Assembly (NCBI GenBank): GCA_036003705.1
Contig: DASYSE010000085.1
Coordinates: 1-41,860 of the forward strand
Length of the DNA: 41,860 nt
From: CALGFH01 sp036003705
GTDB taxonomy: Bacteria > Actinomycetota > CALGFH01
Direction of reading: 5' to 3'
Made by a program: the position numbers and the translations under genes. Shown piece by piece: positions 1 through 8,574 of this stretch. Every line of letters starts with the position of its first letter. The first letter of the stretch is position 1. The notes beneath the pieces were generated by a model that did not search any database, was not told where the DNA came from, and was given only the letters and a program-made list of their open reading frames with translations.

Positions 1-274
1 CGCCAGGCTGGTCGAGCACCTGACCCGCCTGCAGCGGGTCGAGGGGCTGGCGATCGACTGGCTGGAGATCCGCCCGGGCTCGCGGTACGACGGCGCAACT
101 ATCGGCGACACCCAGGCCCGCAGCCGCACCGGGGTGTCGATCGTGGCCATCCTCCGCGGCGACCGCGCCATCCCGGCGCCCAGCCCGCAGGAGGGCCTGG
201 CCGCCGGCGACACGCTGGTGGTGGTCGGCACCGCGCCGGGCGTCAAGGCGCTGTCGGACCTGCTGGGGAGCTGA
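1..274 (+). CDS. KhtT-like TrkA-C domain regulator of a K+/H+ antiporter (C-terminal part)
   Basis: The reading frame is open from base 2 and stops with TGA at 272-274, giving about 90 C-terminal residues; the start lies outside the window. The visible part reads as an RCK_C/TrkA-C fold: a gating-type stretch (WLEIRPGSRYDGATIGD) and the typical final strand pair (AGDTLVVVGTAPGVKAL). TrkA-C domains bind small ligands and gate cation transport. The gene ends five bases before a CPA2 antiporter on the same strand, which is the KhtT-KhtU arrangement (regulatory subunit plus K+/H+ antiporter). Family assignment is firm; the cation is inferred from the pairing. Confidence 0.8.
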   Translation, partial: ARLVEHLTRLQRVEGLAIDWLEIRPGSRYDGATIGDTQARSRTGVSIVAILRGDRAIPAPSPQEGLAAGDTLVVVGTAPGVKALSDLLGS

Positions 275-279
275 CCGGC

Positions 280-1500
280 GTGCACGGGGCGGCCGTCCTG
301 CTGGAGCTCGGCGGCGTGATCCTCGGGCTCGGCATCCTCGGCCGCCTGGCCGGCCGGCTCGGCCTGTCCGCCATCCCGCTGTACCTGCTGGCCGGGCTGG
401 CGTTCGGTGAGGGCGGGCTGCTGCCGCTGGTCACCGCCCAGGAGTTCATCGAGGTCGGCGCCGAGGTCGGCGTGATCCTGCTGCTGCTCCTGCTGGGCCT
501 GGAGTACTCGGCCAGCGAGCTGCTGGGCAGCCTCCGCGCCGCCGCCCCGGCCGGCGTGGTCGACCTGGCCCTCAACTTCCCCCCCGGCCTGGCCGCCGGG
601 CTGCTGCTCGGCTGGTCGCCGCTGGCGGCGGTGGTGCTGGGCGGGGTGACCTACGTCACCTCCTCGGGGATCGCGGCCAAGGTCCTGGCCGACCTGGGCC
701 GGCTGGGCAACCGCGAGACCCCGGTGGTGCTGTCGATCCTGGTGGTCGAGGACCTGGCCATGGCCGCCTACCTGCCGCTGGTCACCGGGCTGCTGGTCGG
801 CGGCGGCCTGCTGGCCAGCGCGGTGCCCGTCACGGTTGCCCTGCTGACCGTGGCGCTGGTGCTGCTGGTCGCGGTGCGCTACGGCGAGACCCTGAGCCGC
901 CTGGTGTTCAGCCCCAACGACGAGGTCCTGCTGCTGGTCATCCTCGGCCTCACCCTGGTGGTGGCCGGGCTCGCCCAGCAGCTCCAGGTGTCGACCGCGG
1001 TCGGGGCGTTCCTGGTCGGCATCGCCCTGTCCGGCCAGGCCGCCGAGGCCGCCCACGACCTGCTCGCCCCCCTGCGCGACCTGTTCGCGGCCGTGTTCTT
1101 CGTGTTCTTCGGGCTCCAGACCGACCCGCGCTCGATGCGACCGGTCGCCCTGGCCGCCGCCGTTCTCGCCGTGGTCACGGTGGTCACCAAGATCGTCACC
1201 GGCTGGTGGGCGGCCCGCCGGATCGGCGTCGGCCCGCGAGGCCGCTGGCGGGCCGGCACCGCGCTGGTCGCCCGCGGGGAGTTCTCGATCGTGATCGCCG
1301 GCCTGGCCGTCACCGCCGGCCGCGAGCCCGCCCTCGGGCCCCTGGCCACCGCCTACGTGCTCATCGTGGCCGTCCTCGGCCCGATCCTGGCCCGTGCCTC
1401 CGAACCGCTGCGGGCCGCCCTGACCGGCGCGGCTACAGTTGTCGCAGGGCGGCGATCCGGTCGGCGACCGGCGGGTGGGTGGAGTCCTCGGGAGCCATGA
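280..1500 (+). CDS. CPA2-family cation:proton antiporter (KhtU-like)
   Basis: A 406-residue, very hydrophobic protein with about 12 predicted membrane spans, fitting the Na+/H+ exchanger domain of the CPA2 family. Typical segments are the N-terminal LGLSAIPLYLLAGLAFGEGG, the central ILVVEDLAMAAYLPL with its ED pair in a membrane helix, and the late ARGEFSIVIAGLA helix. It has no RCK domain of its own, consistent with the separate TrkA-C protein five bases upstream. It likely exchanges K+ or Na+ for protons at the plasma membrane. The start is GTG at 280. The last ~20 residues are polar and low-complexity, and the gene overlaps the convergent protease gene by 68 bases (1433-1500). Confidence 0.88.
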   Translation: MHGAAVLLELGGVILGLGILGRLAGRLGLSAIPLYLLAGLAFGEGGLLPLVTAQEFIEVGAEVGVILLLLLLGLEYSASELLGSLRAAAPAGVVDLALNFPPGLAAGLLLGWSPLAAVVLGGVTYVTSSGIAAKVLADLGRLGNRETPVVLSILVVEDLAMAAYLPLVTGLLVGGGLLASAVPVTVALLTVALVLLVAVRYGETLSRLVFSPNDEVLLLVILGLTLVVAGLAQQLQVSTAVGAFLVGIALSGQAAEAAHDLLAPLRDLFAAVFFVFFGLQTDPRSMRPVALAAAVLAVVTVVTKIVTGWWAARRIGVGPRGRWRAGTALVARGEFSIVIAGLAVTAGREPALGPLATAYVLIVAVLGPILARASEPLRAALTGAATVVAGRRSGRRPAGGWSPREP

Positions 1501-2167
1501 TCCACAGGTGGCGCATGCCGGGCCCGCTCGGCGGCTGCTCGCCCCCTGCCAGCTTCTTCAGGGCGCTGACCAGGCCGGGCGGGTAACGGGTGAGGCGGGC
1601 GCCGCCCTCGTCGGCGTCGAACTCGCGCCGGGTCGGGGCGACCAGCCGCAGCACGCCGGGCACGCGCCCGAGGGCGACGCCGAGGGTGGCCAGCCGCGTC
1701 CCCCAGCTCCAGATGTGGCTGAGCTCGTGGGCCAGCACGCCCTCCAGCTCGACCCGGTTCAGGCTGGTGAACAGCCCCCGGGTGACCACCAGGGCAGCTC
1801 GCTCCGGGTCCCGCCCGACCGAGAAGGCGTTGGCGGCGTCGCTGTCGGCGACGTAGAGCCGGGGCATGGGCAGCCCGGCCACCTGGGAAAGCCCTTCGAC
1901 CAGGTTGTGGTAGCGGGGCCAGCGGTCCGGTTCGGCCTCCTGCGCGCCGGCCTCGCGCAGGGCGGTGCGCTCCCCCACCCCGGGGGCGAACCCGACGACC
2001 AGCACGGCCAGCCCCAGCCCGGCGCCGAGGCCGCCCACCCCGAGGCCGAGGACCAGGGTGACCAGCAGGCCGAACAGGGCCAGGGCGGCGACCACGACGG
2101 CGACGCAGACCTGGTAGGCGCGCCGGTTGGCGGCGATCTGCTCCCGCAGGAGAACGAGCGTGCTCAA
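1433..2167 (-). CDS. M48-family (HtpX-like) membrane zinc metalloprotease
   Basis: A 244-residue M48 peptidase. Two N-terminal membrane helices (about residues 18-62) precede the protease domain, which carries the zinc motif HELSH (in GVLAHELSHIWSWG) and the downstream third-ligand region EFDADEGGARL. HtpX-type enzymes degrade misfolded membrane proteins with the active site facing the cytoplasm. The start is TTG at 2167 and overlaps the TGA of the upstream membrane-protein gene (TTGA), implying translational coupling. It is somewhat shorter than classical HtpX (about 285 residues), so HtpX-like is safer than a firm name. The 3' end overlaps the convergent antiporter gene. Confidence 0.85.
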   Translation of the reverse strand: MSTLVLLREQIAANRRAYQVCVAVVVAALALFGLLVTLVLGLGVGGLGAGLGLAVLVVGFAPGVGERTALREAGAQEAEPDRWPRYHNLVEGLSQVAGLPMPRLYVADSDAANAFSVGRDPERAALVVTRGLFTSLNRVELEGVLAHELSHIWSWGTRLATLGVALGRVPGVLRLVAPTRREFDADEGGARLTRYPPGLVSALKKLAGGEQPPSGPGMRHLWIMAPEDSTHPPVADRIAALRQL

Positions 2168-2616
2168 GGAAGGAGGACGATGCCGACCCAGGTGCCGAAG
2201 ACCACCGAGGCGACCAGCAGGGCGAGGGGGGTGAAGGTGCCGTAGGCGCGCCCGAACAGGCCGGGGCTGGGCTCGTCACCGGCCCGCACGTTGCGGTTGA
2301 GCGCGCCGAGCACCGGCAGCAGCAGCACGGCCAGGACCCCCTGGCCGAGCCCGAGCAGCGCCCCCCAGCCGACGTAGCTGGCCGAGTCGAGCTGCTGGAA
2401 CACCTGCCGGTAGGCCAGGGCGAGCAGGGCGCCGACCACGATCTGGAGCAGCACCCCGTAGATGTAGACCATGCTGCTGCGCTCCCGCTGCAGCATGCCT
2501 CCCTCGAACCGGAGCAGGTCCAGCCGCGTCAGCCGCAGCCCGAGGAAGCCGGCATACACCGTCGCCGCCACGATCGCCCCGATGATCCCGCCCCACAGGG
2601 CCGCCGCCACGTCCAC
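2164..2616 (-). CDS. Small four-helix membrane protein of unknown function
   Basis: A 150-residue protein with about four hydrophobic helices (roughly residues 5-27, 50-70, 82-106 and 128-148) and a short basic cytoplasmic stretch (LRLTRLDLLRFEGGMLQRERSS). I do not recognise the family. GTG at 2616 is chosen as start because a strong Shine-Dalgarno sequence (GAGGAGG) lies about five bases upstream. It overlaps the protease gene by four bases, so the two are probably co-translated; a role as partner or substrate of the protease is only a guess. Confidence 0.7.
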   Translation of the reverse strand: MDVAAALWGGIIGAIVAATVYAGFLGLRLTRLDLLRFEGGMLQRERSSMVYIYGVLLQIVVGALLALAYRQVFQQLDSASYVGWGALLGLGQGVLAVLLLPVLGALNRNVRAGDEPSPGLFGRAYGTFTPLALLVASVVFGTWVGIVLLP

Positions 2617-2697
2617 GCCGCCTCCTCGACTCGCCCGCTTCCGCGGCGCAGTGTACCGAAGCGCAGCGGCGCGAACCGTGCCACCTCCAGACCGGGC

Positions 2698-3822
2698 TCA
2701 GCGGAGCCGGCCGGGGCCGGCGGCCATGGCGGCCCGGTAGACCTCGGCCACCTCGCCGGCCACGACCTCCCAGGCGTAGCGGCGGGCGGCCACGGCGGCC
2801 GCCTCGCCCATCGCGGCCCGGCGGGCCGGGTTGTCGAGCAGGCCGGCCAGGGCCCCGGCCAGCGCCTCCGGGTCGCGGGGCGGCACCAGCAGCCCCTCGC
2901 TGCCGTCGCGCACCACGTCCCGGTAGCCGCCGATGTCGGAGCAGACCACCGGCAGGCCGACCGCCATCGCCTCGGCCAGGACGATCCCGAACGACTCCCC
3001 GCCGAGCGACGGCGCGCAGAACACGTCGGCCGAGGCGTAGTAGGAGGGCAGGTCGGCCTGGGGAACCGAGCCGACGAAGACCAGGTCGGGCCGGAGCCGG
3101 GGCGGGACCATGGCCATGGCTTTGTCCTGCTGGTGCCCCCGGTCGCGCCCGACCACCAGCAGGCGAGCAGCCGGGAACCGCGGCTTGAGCCGCAGGAACG
3201 CCCTGACCAGGTAGGCAAGGCCCTTGCGGGGCTCGAGCCGGCCAACGAACAGCACCGTCGGGCCGGCGGCGTTCCAGCCACGCAGGGGTTGCGGGCCGGC
3301 GAAGAACTCGGGCGCAACCCCGTTGGGGACCACCGCCATGGTCCCGCCGAACTGGCCCTGCCAGGTGTCGCGGGCCGAGGCGCTGACCGCGATCCTGGCT
3401 GCCAGGCGGTGGTAGACCCGGCGCAGCAGCGGGCTGGCGGCCCGCAGGGCGAGGGACCGGTCGAGGTTGGCGTGGAAGGTCCCGACCGTCGGGACGCTGG
3501 TGTTGGCCACGGCCAGCAGGCCGACGCTGGGGGACAGCGGCTCGTGGACGTGGAGCAGGTCGTAGCCGCCTCTGGCCAGCGCCCGGCGGACCCTGACGAG
3601 GGTGCGTGGCCCGATGGCGATGCGGGCCACCGAGCCGTTGTAGGGCACGGCCAGCGACCCGCCGAGGCCGACGAACCCGGGCTCGAGCACCGGCCGCTCG
3701 GCCGGGGCGAGCACGTCGACCTGGTGGCCGTGACGGCGCAGCTCGCCGGCGAGGGCGCGCACGTGGTTGCCGACCCCGCCTGGCACGGTCCACTCGTACG
3801 GGCAGACCAGGCCGACCTTCAC
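2698..3822 (-). CDS. pimA: GT4 glycosyltransferase, phosphatidylinositol mannosyltransferase PimA
   Basis: A 374-residue GT-B glycosyltransferase. PimA transfers mannose from GDP-mannose to the inositol 2-OH of phosphatidylinositol, the first step to PIMs, on the inner face of the membrane. The N-terminal domain opens with MKVGLVCPYEWTVPGGVGNH (glycine loop near residues 15-17); the C-terminal domain has the nucleotide-sugar motif GGESFGIVLAEAM (GT4 E-x7-E). GTG at 3822 is chosen because it overlaps the patA stop as GTGA and starts exactly at the GT-B beta strand; a longer frame to 4131 only runs antisense-like into patA. The pgsA-patA-pimA order matches the mycobacterial PIM locus. Confidence 0.9.
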   Translation of the reverse strand: MKVGLVCPYEWTVPGGVGNHVRALAGELRRHGHQVDVLAPAERPVLEPGFVGLGGSLAVPYNGSVARIAIGPRTLVRVRRALARGGYDLLHVHEPLSPSVGLLAVANTSVPTVGTFHANLDRSLALRAASPLLRRVYHRLAARIAVSASARDTWQGQFGGTMAVVPNGVAPEFFAGPQPLRGWNAAGPTVLFVGRLEPRKGLAYLVRAFLRLKPRFPAARLLVVGRDRGHQQDKAMAMVPPRLRPDLVFVGSVPQADLPSYYASADVFCAPSLGGESFGIVLAEAMAVGLPVVCSDIGGYRDVVRDGSEGLLVPPRDPEALAGALAGLLDNPARRAAMGEAAAVAARRYAWEVVAGEVAEVYRAAMAAGPGRLR

Positions 3823-4712
3823 GCCGTGTTCCGGAAGTAGCGGCTGAGGACGTGCCACTGCTCGGGAGCCTCGGCGATCATGAGCTCGAACTCGCCGGCC
3901 AGGCGCTGGGTCAGGGCGAGCACGTCCTTGCGGGGGTCGCCGGACGGCTCCGGCTGCAGCGGCGGGTGGACCACCGCCCGCCAACGGCCGGGCCGGCGGT
4001 CGTGGTAGACGGCGCAGGGCAGCAGGGTGGCGCCGGTCTTGAGGGCGATCGAGGCCGGCCCGCCGGGCATCACCGCCGGCGCCCCGAACAGCCGGACCTC
4101 CAGACCGCCGCCGGTCAGGTCGCGGTCGCACACCAGGCAGGCCAGGCGGCCGGCGCGCAGCGCCCGCGCCACCCCGCGCAGCGTCTCGGTCCCGTCGTCC
4201 AGTGGCAGCAGCTCCAGACCCAGGGCCCTGCGGTAGGCGGCGAAGCGCTCGTACAGCTCGGCCGGCCGCAACCGCTCGACGACCGCGGTGGCCGGGTAGC
4301 CGCTGGCGGCCAGCCAGGCCCCGCCGGCGTCCCAGTTGCCGATGTGGGGGCTGGCGAAGATCGCTCCCCTGCCCGTGGCCAGGGCGGCGTCGATGTGCTC
4401 GCGCCCCACGATGCGCAACCGGTCGCGGATCTGCGCGGCCGTCAGGTCCTCGAGCCGGAACGCCTCAACCCAGTAGCGTCCGTAGGTGGCGAAGCCGCGC
4501 CGGACCACCCGCTGCAGCTCCCGCGACCCGACCCCCGGCCCCAGCACCTGCGCCAGGTTGGCCCGCAGGGCCTCCCGGCGCCCACGGTCCAGCCGGTGGG
4601 AGACCCGCCCCCCGATCCCCCCGAGCGCGAACGCCACCGGCTCGGGGAGTCGCCGGACCAGCTTCCAGGCGGCCAGCCAGCGGCGACTCGCCGCCTGGCT
4701 GTTGGAGGTCAC
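3819..4712 (-). CDS. patA: Phosphatidylinositol mannoside acyltransferase (PatA-like)
   Basis: A 297-residue member of the lysophospholipid/lipid A acyltransferase family. PatA acylates the mannose of PIM1/PIM2 using acyl-CoA at the cytoplasmic membrane face. The catalytic H-x4-D is visible in ASPHIGNWDAGGAW (about residue 115), with later conserved blocks DRDLTGGGLEVRLFG and a C-terminal APEQWHVLSRYFR typical of the family. GTG at 4712 overlaps the pgsA stop (GTGA); the stop overlaps the pimA start in the same way. Assignment is by motif plus operon order, identical to the mycobacterial pgsA-patA-pimA set. Confidence 0.87.
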   Translation of the reverse strand: MTSNSQAASRRWLAAWKLVRRLPEPVAFALGGIGGRVSHRLDRGRREALRANLAQVLGPGVGSRELQRVVRRGFATYGRYWVEAFRLEDLTAAQIRDRLRIVGREHIDAALATGRGAIFASPHIGNWDAGGAWLAASGYPATAVVERLRPAELYERFAAYRRALGLELLPLDDGTETLRGVARALRAGRLACLVCDRDLTGGGLEVRLFGAPAVMPGGPASIALKTGATLLPCAVYHDRRPGRWRAVVHPPLQPEPSGDPRKDVLALTQRLAGEFELMIAEAPEQWHVLSRYFRNTA

Positions 4713-5305
4713 CTGCCGATGTCCGGCCCGACGTCGGATTGCTGCCAGACGACCAGGATGCGCTGGACCACGGTGATGGCGGTGCCGGCGACCAGCACCC
4801 ACAACCCGGCTTCGGCGTGCCCGAGCAGCAGGGCGATGCCGAGCACGATGACCCGCTCGGGACGCTCGGCGATGCCGACGTTGCAGGCGAACCCCAGCGA
4901 CTCGGCCCGCGCCTTGATGTAGGACACGATCAGCGAAAGGCTCAGCACCAGGCCGGCCAGCATGGCCATGCCGCCAAGGTCCCGGACCACGGCGTACCAG
5001 ATGACGCCGGCGAGCACGGCCGCGTCCGACAGCCGGTCCACGACCGAGTCCAGGAACGCGCCCCGGCGCGACATCCGGCCGGAGGCTTTGGCGACCGCGC
5101 CGTCGAGCATGTCGGGAAGCCCGGAGAGCAGGCTGACCGCCCCGCCGACCACGGGCTGGCCGGTGGCGATGAGAGCGCCGGCGCCGAGGCTGCCGGCCAG
5201 CCCGACCGCGGTCAGGCTGTTGGCGGTGATGCCGGCCTTGGCCAGGGCGTGGCCAGCCGGCTCGGTGACGTGACGGAAGGTGTCGCGGGCCTTGGACGAG
5301 AGCAC
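4709..5305 (-). CDS. pgsA: CDP-alcohol phosphotransferase, phosphatidylinositol phosphate synthase
   Basis: About 198 residues with six predicted membrane helices. It would condense CDP-diacylglycerol with inositol 1-phosphate to give phosphatidylinositol phosphate, the precursor consumed by PimA. The family motif D-x2-DG-x2-AR-x8-G-x3-D-x3-D appears as PDMLDGAVAK followed by GAFLDSVVD, so the usual Arg is Lys here. GTG at 5305 gives the typical N-terminus (MLSSKARDTFRHVTEPAG); an upstream in-frame GTG at 5371 would add 22 poorly family-like residues with a ribosome site too close. First gene of the three-gene overlapping PIM operon. Confidence 0.85.
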   Translation of the reverse strand: MLSSKARDTFRHVTEPAGHALAKAGITANSLTAVGLAGSLGAGALIATGQPVVGGAVSLLSGLPDMLDGAVAKASGRMSRRGAFLDSVVDRLSDAAVLAGVIWYAVVRDLGGMAMLAGLVLSLSLIVSYIKARAESLGFACNVGIAERPERVIVLGIALLLGHAEAGLWVLVAGTAITVVQRILVVWQQSDVGPDIGR

Positions 5306-5326
5306 GGGATGACCTGACGTGACGGG

Positions 5327-5346
5327 GGGCGCTCTGCGGAGCGCCC
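5327..5346. other. 8-bp hairpin in the pgsA leader
   Basis: GGGCGCTC at 5327-5334 pairs perfectly with GAGCGCCC at 5339-5346 across a four-base loop (TGCG). It lies just upstream of the chosen pgsA start, so it would fold in the pgsA leader mRNA or mark an attenuator. The rest of the divergent region 5306-5473 holds the promoters of pgsA and of the EF-G2 gene, but I cannot assign -35/-10 boxes with confidence. Confidence 0.4.
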
Positions 5347-5473
5347 ATGCTGACGTTGGGGAGGCTAGCACTCCTTGTAGACCCGGCTCAACGACGACCG
5401 GTTACGGCAATATGCGGTGGTAGCATCGCCGCTCCCGGGGCGACACCGGCGAAACGAGGGAGGCTGGCTGCCT

Positions 5474-7522
5474 GTGAAGAGCTACCCCACCGACCGCGTC
5501 CGCAACATCCTCATCGTTGGTCACGGGGGCGCCGGCAAGACCTCGCTCGTCGAGGCTGTGTGCCATGCCACCGGGGCCACCAACCGCATCGGCCGGGTCG
5601 AGGACGGCACCACCGTGACCGACTTCGAGCCGGAGGAGACCCGCAAGCAGATCTCGGTCTCCCTGGCCGTCGCCCCGGTCGAGCACGACGGCTTCAAGGT
5701 CAACCTGCTCGACGCCCCCGGCTACGCCGACTTCGTGGGCGACGTCCGGTCGGCCCTGCCCGCCGCCGACGCGGTGCTGTTCGTGGTCAGCGCCGTGGAG
5801 GGGGTCGAGACCCAGACCGAGGTGGTCTGGACGATGGCCGAGGAGCTCGGCCTGCCGCGGGCCTTCTTCATCAGCAAGCTGGACCGCGACCGGGCCTCCT
5901 TCTCCCGCGCCCTGGACGCCATCCAGGCGGCCTTCGGCAAGGCCTGCCCGCCGCTGTACCTGCCCATCGGCGAGGAGCACGACCTCCGCGGCCTCGTCGG
6001 CCTGCTGTCGGGCCGCGCGTACACCTACGACGGCGGCGGGCGCACCGAGGGCGACGTCCCGGCCGACCTCACCGACGCCGCCCAGAACCTGCGCGAGCAG
6101 CTGATCGAGGCGGTCATCCAGGAGTCCGAGGACGAGGAGCTGATGGACCGCTACCTCGGCGGGGACGAGATCGCTCCGACGGACCTGATCCCCGACCTGG
6201 AGCAGGCGGTGGCCGCCGGTCGGCTGTTCCCGGTGCTGGCCGGGGCGGCCATCCGCAACATCGGCGTCACCGAGCTGCTGGAGGTCTGCACCCAGGCGTT
6301 CCCGTCCCCCGCCGAGCGTCCGGCCGTCGAGGGCCGCAGCGCCGACCCGGACGGCCCGCTGGCCGCCTACGTGTTCAAGACCATCTCCGACCCCTACGTC
6401 GGCCGCATGAACCTGTTCCGGGTGGTCTCGGGAACGTTCCTGCCCGACAGCACCGTGCTCAACGCCACCAGGCGCAAGGACGAACGGGTCGGCCACCTGC
6501 TGACCGTCCGCGGCAAGGCCCAGGAGCCCGCCGAGCGGGTGGTTGCCGGCGACATCGGCGCGGTGGCCAAGCTCGCCGACACCGCCACCGGCGACACCCT
6601 CGCCGCCAAGGACCACCCGGTGGTGCTGCCGGCCCCGGCCATGCCCGACCCGCTGCTGCCGATCGCGATCGCGCCCAGGTCGCGCGGGGACGAGGAGAAG
6701 CTCTCCTCCGGCCTGGCCAGGACCGAGGCCGAGGACCTGACCCTGCGGGTGGAGCGCAACGCCGAGACCCACCAGACGGTCCTGTGGGGCATGGGCGAGA
6801 ACCACATCGAGGTCACCCTTGAGCGGCTCAAGCGCAAGTACGGCGTCGAGGTCACCTCGGTCCCGCTGCTGCTGCCCTACAAGGAGACCTTCAAGGCGCC
6901 GGTCAAGGCGATCGGCCGGCACGTGAAGCAGTCGGGCGGCCACGGCCAGTACGCCATCTGCAACATCGAGGTCGAGCCGCTGCCCCGCGGGAGCGGCTTC
7001 GAGTACGTCGACAAGATCTACGGCGGCTCGGTCCCCAACCAGTTCATCCCGTCGGTCGAGAAGGGCGTGCGCAAGGCGATGGAGGACGGCCTGGTCGCCG
7101 GCTTCCCGGTGGTCGACATCCGGGTCACCCTCTACGACGGCAAGTTCCACTCGGTCGACTCCTCCGACATGGCCTTCCAGATCGCCGGCAACCTGGCCCT
7201 CAAGGAGGCCGCCGCCCAGGCCGAGATGGTGCTCCTGGAGCCCGTCCTCGAGCTGGAGGTGCTCATCCCCGACGAGTACGTTGGCGACATCCTCGGCGAC
7301 CTGTCGTCCCGCCGCGGCCGGGTGGTCGGCACCGACCCGGTCGGCACCGGGCGGACGCTGGTCCGGGCGACCGCTCCTGAGGCCGAGGTGGTCCGCTACG
7401 CCATCGACCTGCGCTCGATGACCAGGGGCAAGGGCTCGTTCGCGCGCCGCTTCTCCCACTACGAGGAGCTGCCGTCGCACATGGCCGCCAAGGTGATCGA
7501 GGAGGTCAAGTCGCGCAGGTGA
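5474..7522 (+). CDS. fusA2: Elongation factor G-like GTPase EF-G2
   Basis: A 682-residue translation-factor GTPase with all EF-G domains (G, II, III, IV, V). The P-loop is GHGGAGKTS (residues 16-24) instead of the GHVDHGKTT of canonical EF-G, switch II is DAPGYADF, and G4 is SKLD rather than NKxD. Switch I lacks the RGITI block. These changes mark the EF-G2 branch (mycobacterial FusA2, Thermus EF-G-2), whose role in translation is accessory and still debated. GTG at 5474 is preferred: a GAGGGAGG ribosome site lies about 10 bases upstream and the residues before it are not family-like. Its stop overlaps the following sulfotransferase start (GTGA). Confidence 0.88.
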   Translation: MKSYPTDRVRNILIVGHGGAGKTSLVEAVCHATGATNRIGRVEDGTTVTDFEPEETRKQISVSLAVAPVEHDGFKVNLLDAPGYADFVGDVRSALPAADAVLFVVSAVEGVETQTEVVWTMAEELGLPRAFFISKLDRDRASFSRALDAIQAAFGKACPPLYLPIGEEHDLRGLVGLLSGRAYTYDGGGRTEGDVPADLTDAAQNLREQLIEAVIQESEDEELMDRYLGGDEIAPTDLIPDLEQAVAAGRLFPVLAGAAIRNIGVTELLEVCTQAFPSPAERPAVEGRSADPDGPLAAYVFKTISDPYVGRMNLFRVVSGTFLPDSTVLNATRRKDERVGHLLTVRGKAQEPAERVVAGDIGAVAKLADTATGDTLAAKDHPVVLPAPAMPDPLLPIAIAPRSRGDEEKLSSGLARTEAEDLTLRVERNAETHQTVLWGMGENHIEVTLERLKRKYGVEVTSVPLLLPYKETFKAPVKAIGRHVKQSGGHGQYAICNIEVEPLPRGSGFEYVDKIYGGSVPNQFIPSVEKGVRKAMEDGLVAGFPVVDIRVTLYDGKFHSVDSSDMAFQIAGNLALKEAAAQAEMVLLEPVLELEVLIPDEYVGDILGDLSSRRGRVVGTDPVGTGRTLVRATAPEAEVVRYAIDLRSMTRGKGSFARRFSHYEELPSHMAAKVIEEVKSRR

Positions 7523-8484
7523 GCGGCCGGCGGGGGGGTCGAAGCCCGCTGCTGGTCACCGGCATGCCGCGCACGGCGACGAGCTGGGTCGGCAAGATGC
7601 TGGAGGCGAGCGGCCGGCTGGTGTACGTCAACGAGCCGCTGAACCCCCAGCACCCGCCGGGGGGCTCGCCCGGGGTGCTGCGGGCCGAGGTCGAGCACGC
7701 CTTCCAGTACATCAGCGAGGAGAACGAGCGGGTCTGGCTGCCGGCGTTCCGGGACACGGTGCGCCTGCGCTTCCACCCGCTGGCCGAGCTGCGCCGCAAC
7801 CACGCCCCCTATGACCTGCTGCGCACGGTCAAGTACGCCGCCGGCTTCGGGCTGGGCCGGCTGCGCGGGCGACGGGCCCTGCTCGACGACCCCTACGCGG
7901 TGTTCGCCGCCCCGTGGCTGCACCGCCGGGTCGGCTGCCGGGTGGTGGTCACCGTCCGCGACCCGGTGGCCACCGTCTCCAGCTGGCGCCGGCTCGGCTG
8001 GCGGCCGCGGCTTGGTGAGCTGCTGGCCCAGCCGGCCCTCGTCCGCGACCGCCTGGCCCGGTTCGTGCCCGAGCTGGAGGCGGCCGGCGCCGACGACGGC
8101 GATGGGATCGGCCAGGCCAGCCTGCTGTGGCGGGTGATCTACGCGACGGTGGCCGCCTACCGCAGGGAGATCCCGGGCCTGGAGGTGGTCAGGCACGAGG
8201 ACCTGTCGGCCGACCCGGTGCCGGCGTTCGCCGCGCTCTACGACCGGCTCGGCCTGCCGTTCGGACCGGCGGCCGAGCGGGCGATCGTGGAGGCGACCTC
8301 GGGCGGGGTGGGCGGTGGCGCGATGCGCTGGTCGATGTCGGCCGGCGGGGTGTCGAAGACGGCCGCCCGCCGCCTCGACAGCCGGGCCAACCTGCAGGTG
8401 TGGCGGGAGCGGCTGGCCCCCGAGGAGGTGGCCCGCATCCGCGAGCTGACCGCCGAGGTCGCCGCCGCCTTCGGCTACCCGTAG
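7519..8484 (+). CDS. PAPS-dependent sulfotransferase family protein (1 of 4)
   Basis: A 321-residue cytosolic sulfotransferase-fold protein. The 5'-phosphosulfate loop is TGMPRTATSWVGKML (residues 14-28) and the 3'-phosphate-binding block is VVTVRDPVATVSSWRRLGW in mid-protein. Such enzymes move sulfate from PAPS to a hydroxyl or amine. The start GTG overlaps the EF-G2 stop by four bases, so it is co-translated with EF-G2, an odd partner. The acceptor is unknown; the exopolysaccharide locus downstream makes a glycan or lipid-linked intermediate the best guess. The C-terminal half includes a long Gly-rich stretch (about residues 260-275). Confidence 0.82.
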   Translation: MSGRRGGRSPLLVTGMPRTATSWVGKMLEASGRLVYVNEPLNPQHPPGGSPGVLRAEVEHAFQYISEENERVWLPAFRDTVRLRFHPLAELRRNHAPYDLLRTVKYAAGFGLGRLRGRRALLDDPYAVFAAPWLHRRVGCRVVVTVRDPVATVSSWRRLGWRPRLGELLAQPALVRDRLARFVPELEAAGADDGDGIGQASLLWRVIYATVAAYRREIPGLEVVRHEDLSADPVPAFAALYDRLGLPFGPAAERAIVEATSGGVGGGAMRWSMSAGGVSKTAARRLDSRANLQVWRERLAPEEVARIRELTAEVAAAFGYP

Positions 8485-8574
8485 CGCGCCGGTCGAGCAT
8501 GCCCGACGCGCCTGCCACGGGCATGCCAAAGCCTCAGCGCAGGTGAATGCGACGCCGGATGCATGACAGCTGCT

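Noticed and set aside
5402..7480. Open minus-strand frame of 692 codons opposite EF-G2
   Set aside because: The plus-strand product has all EF-G domains; the antisense frame has none.
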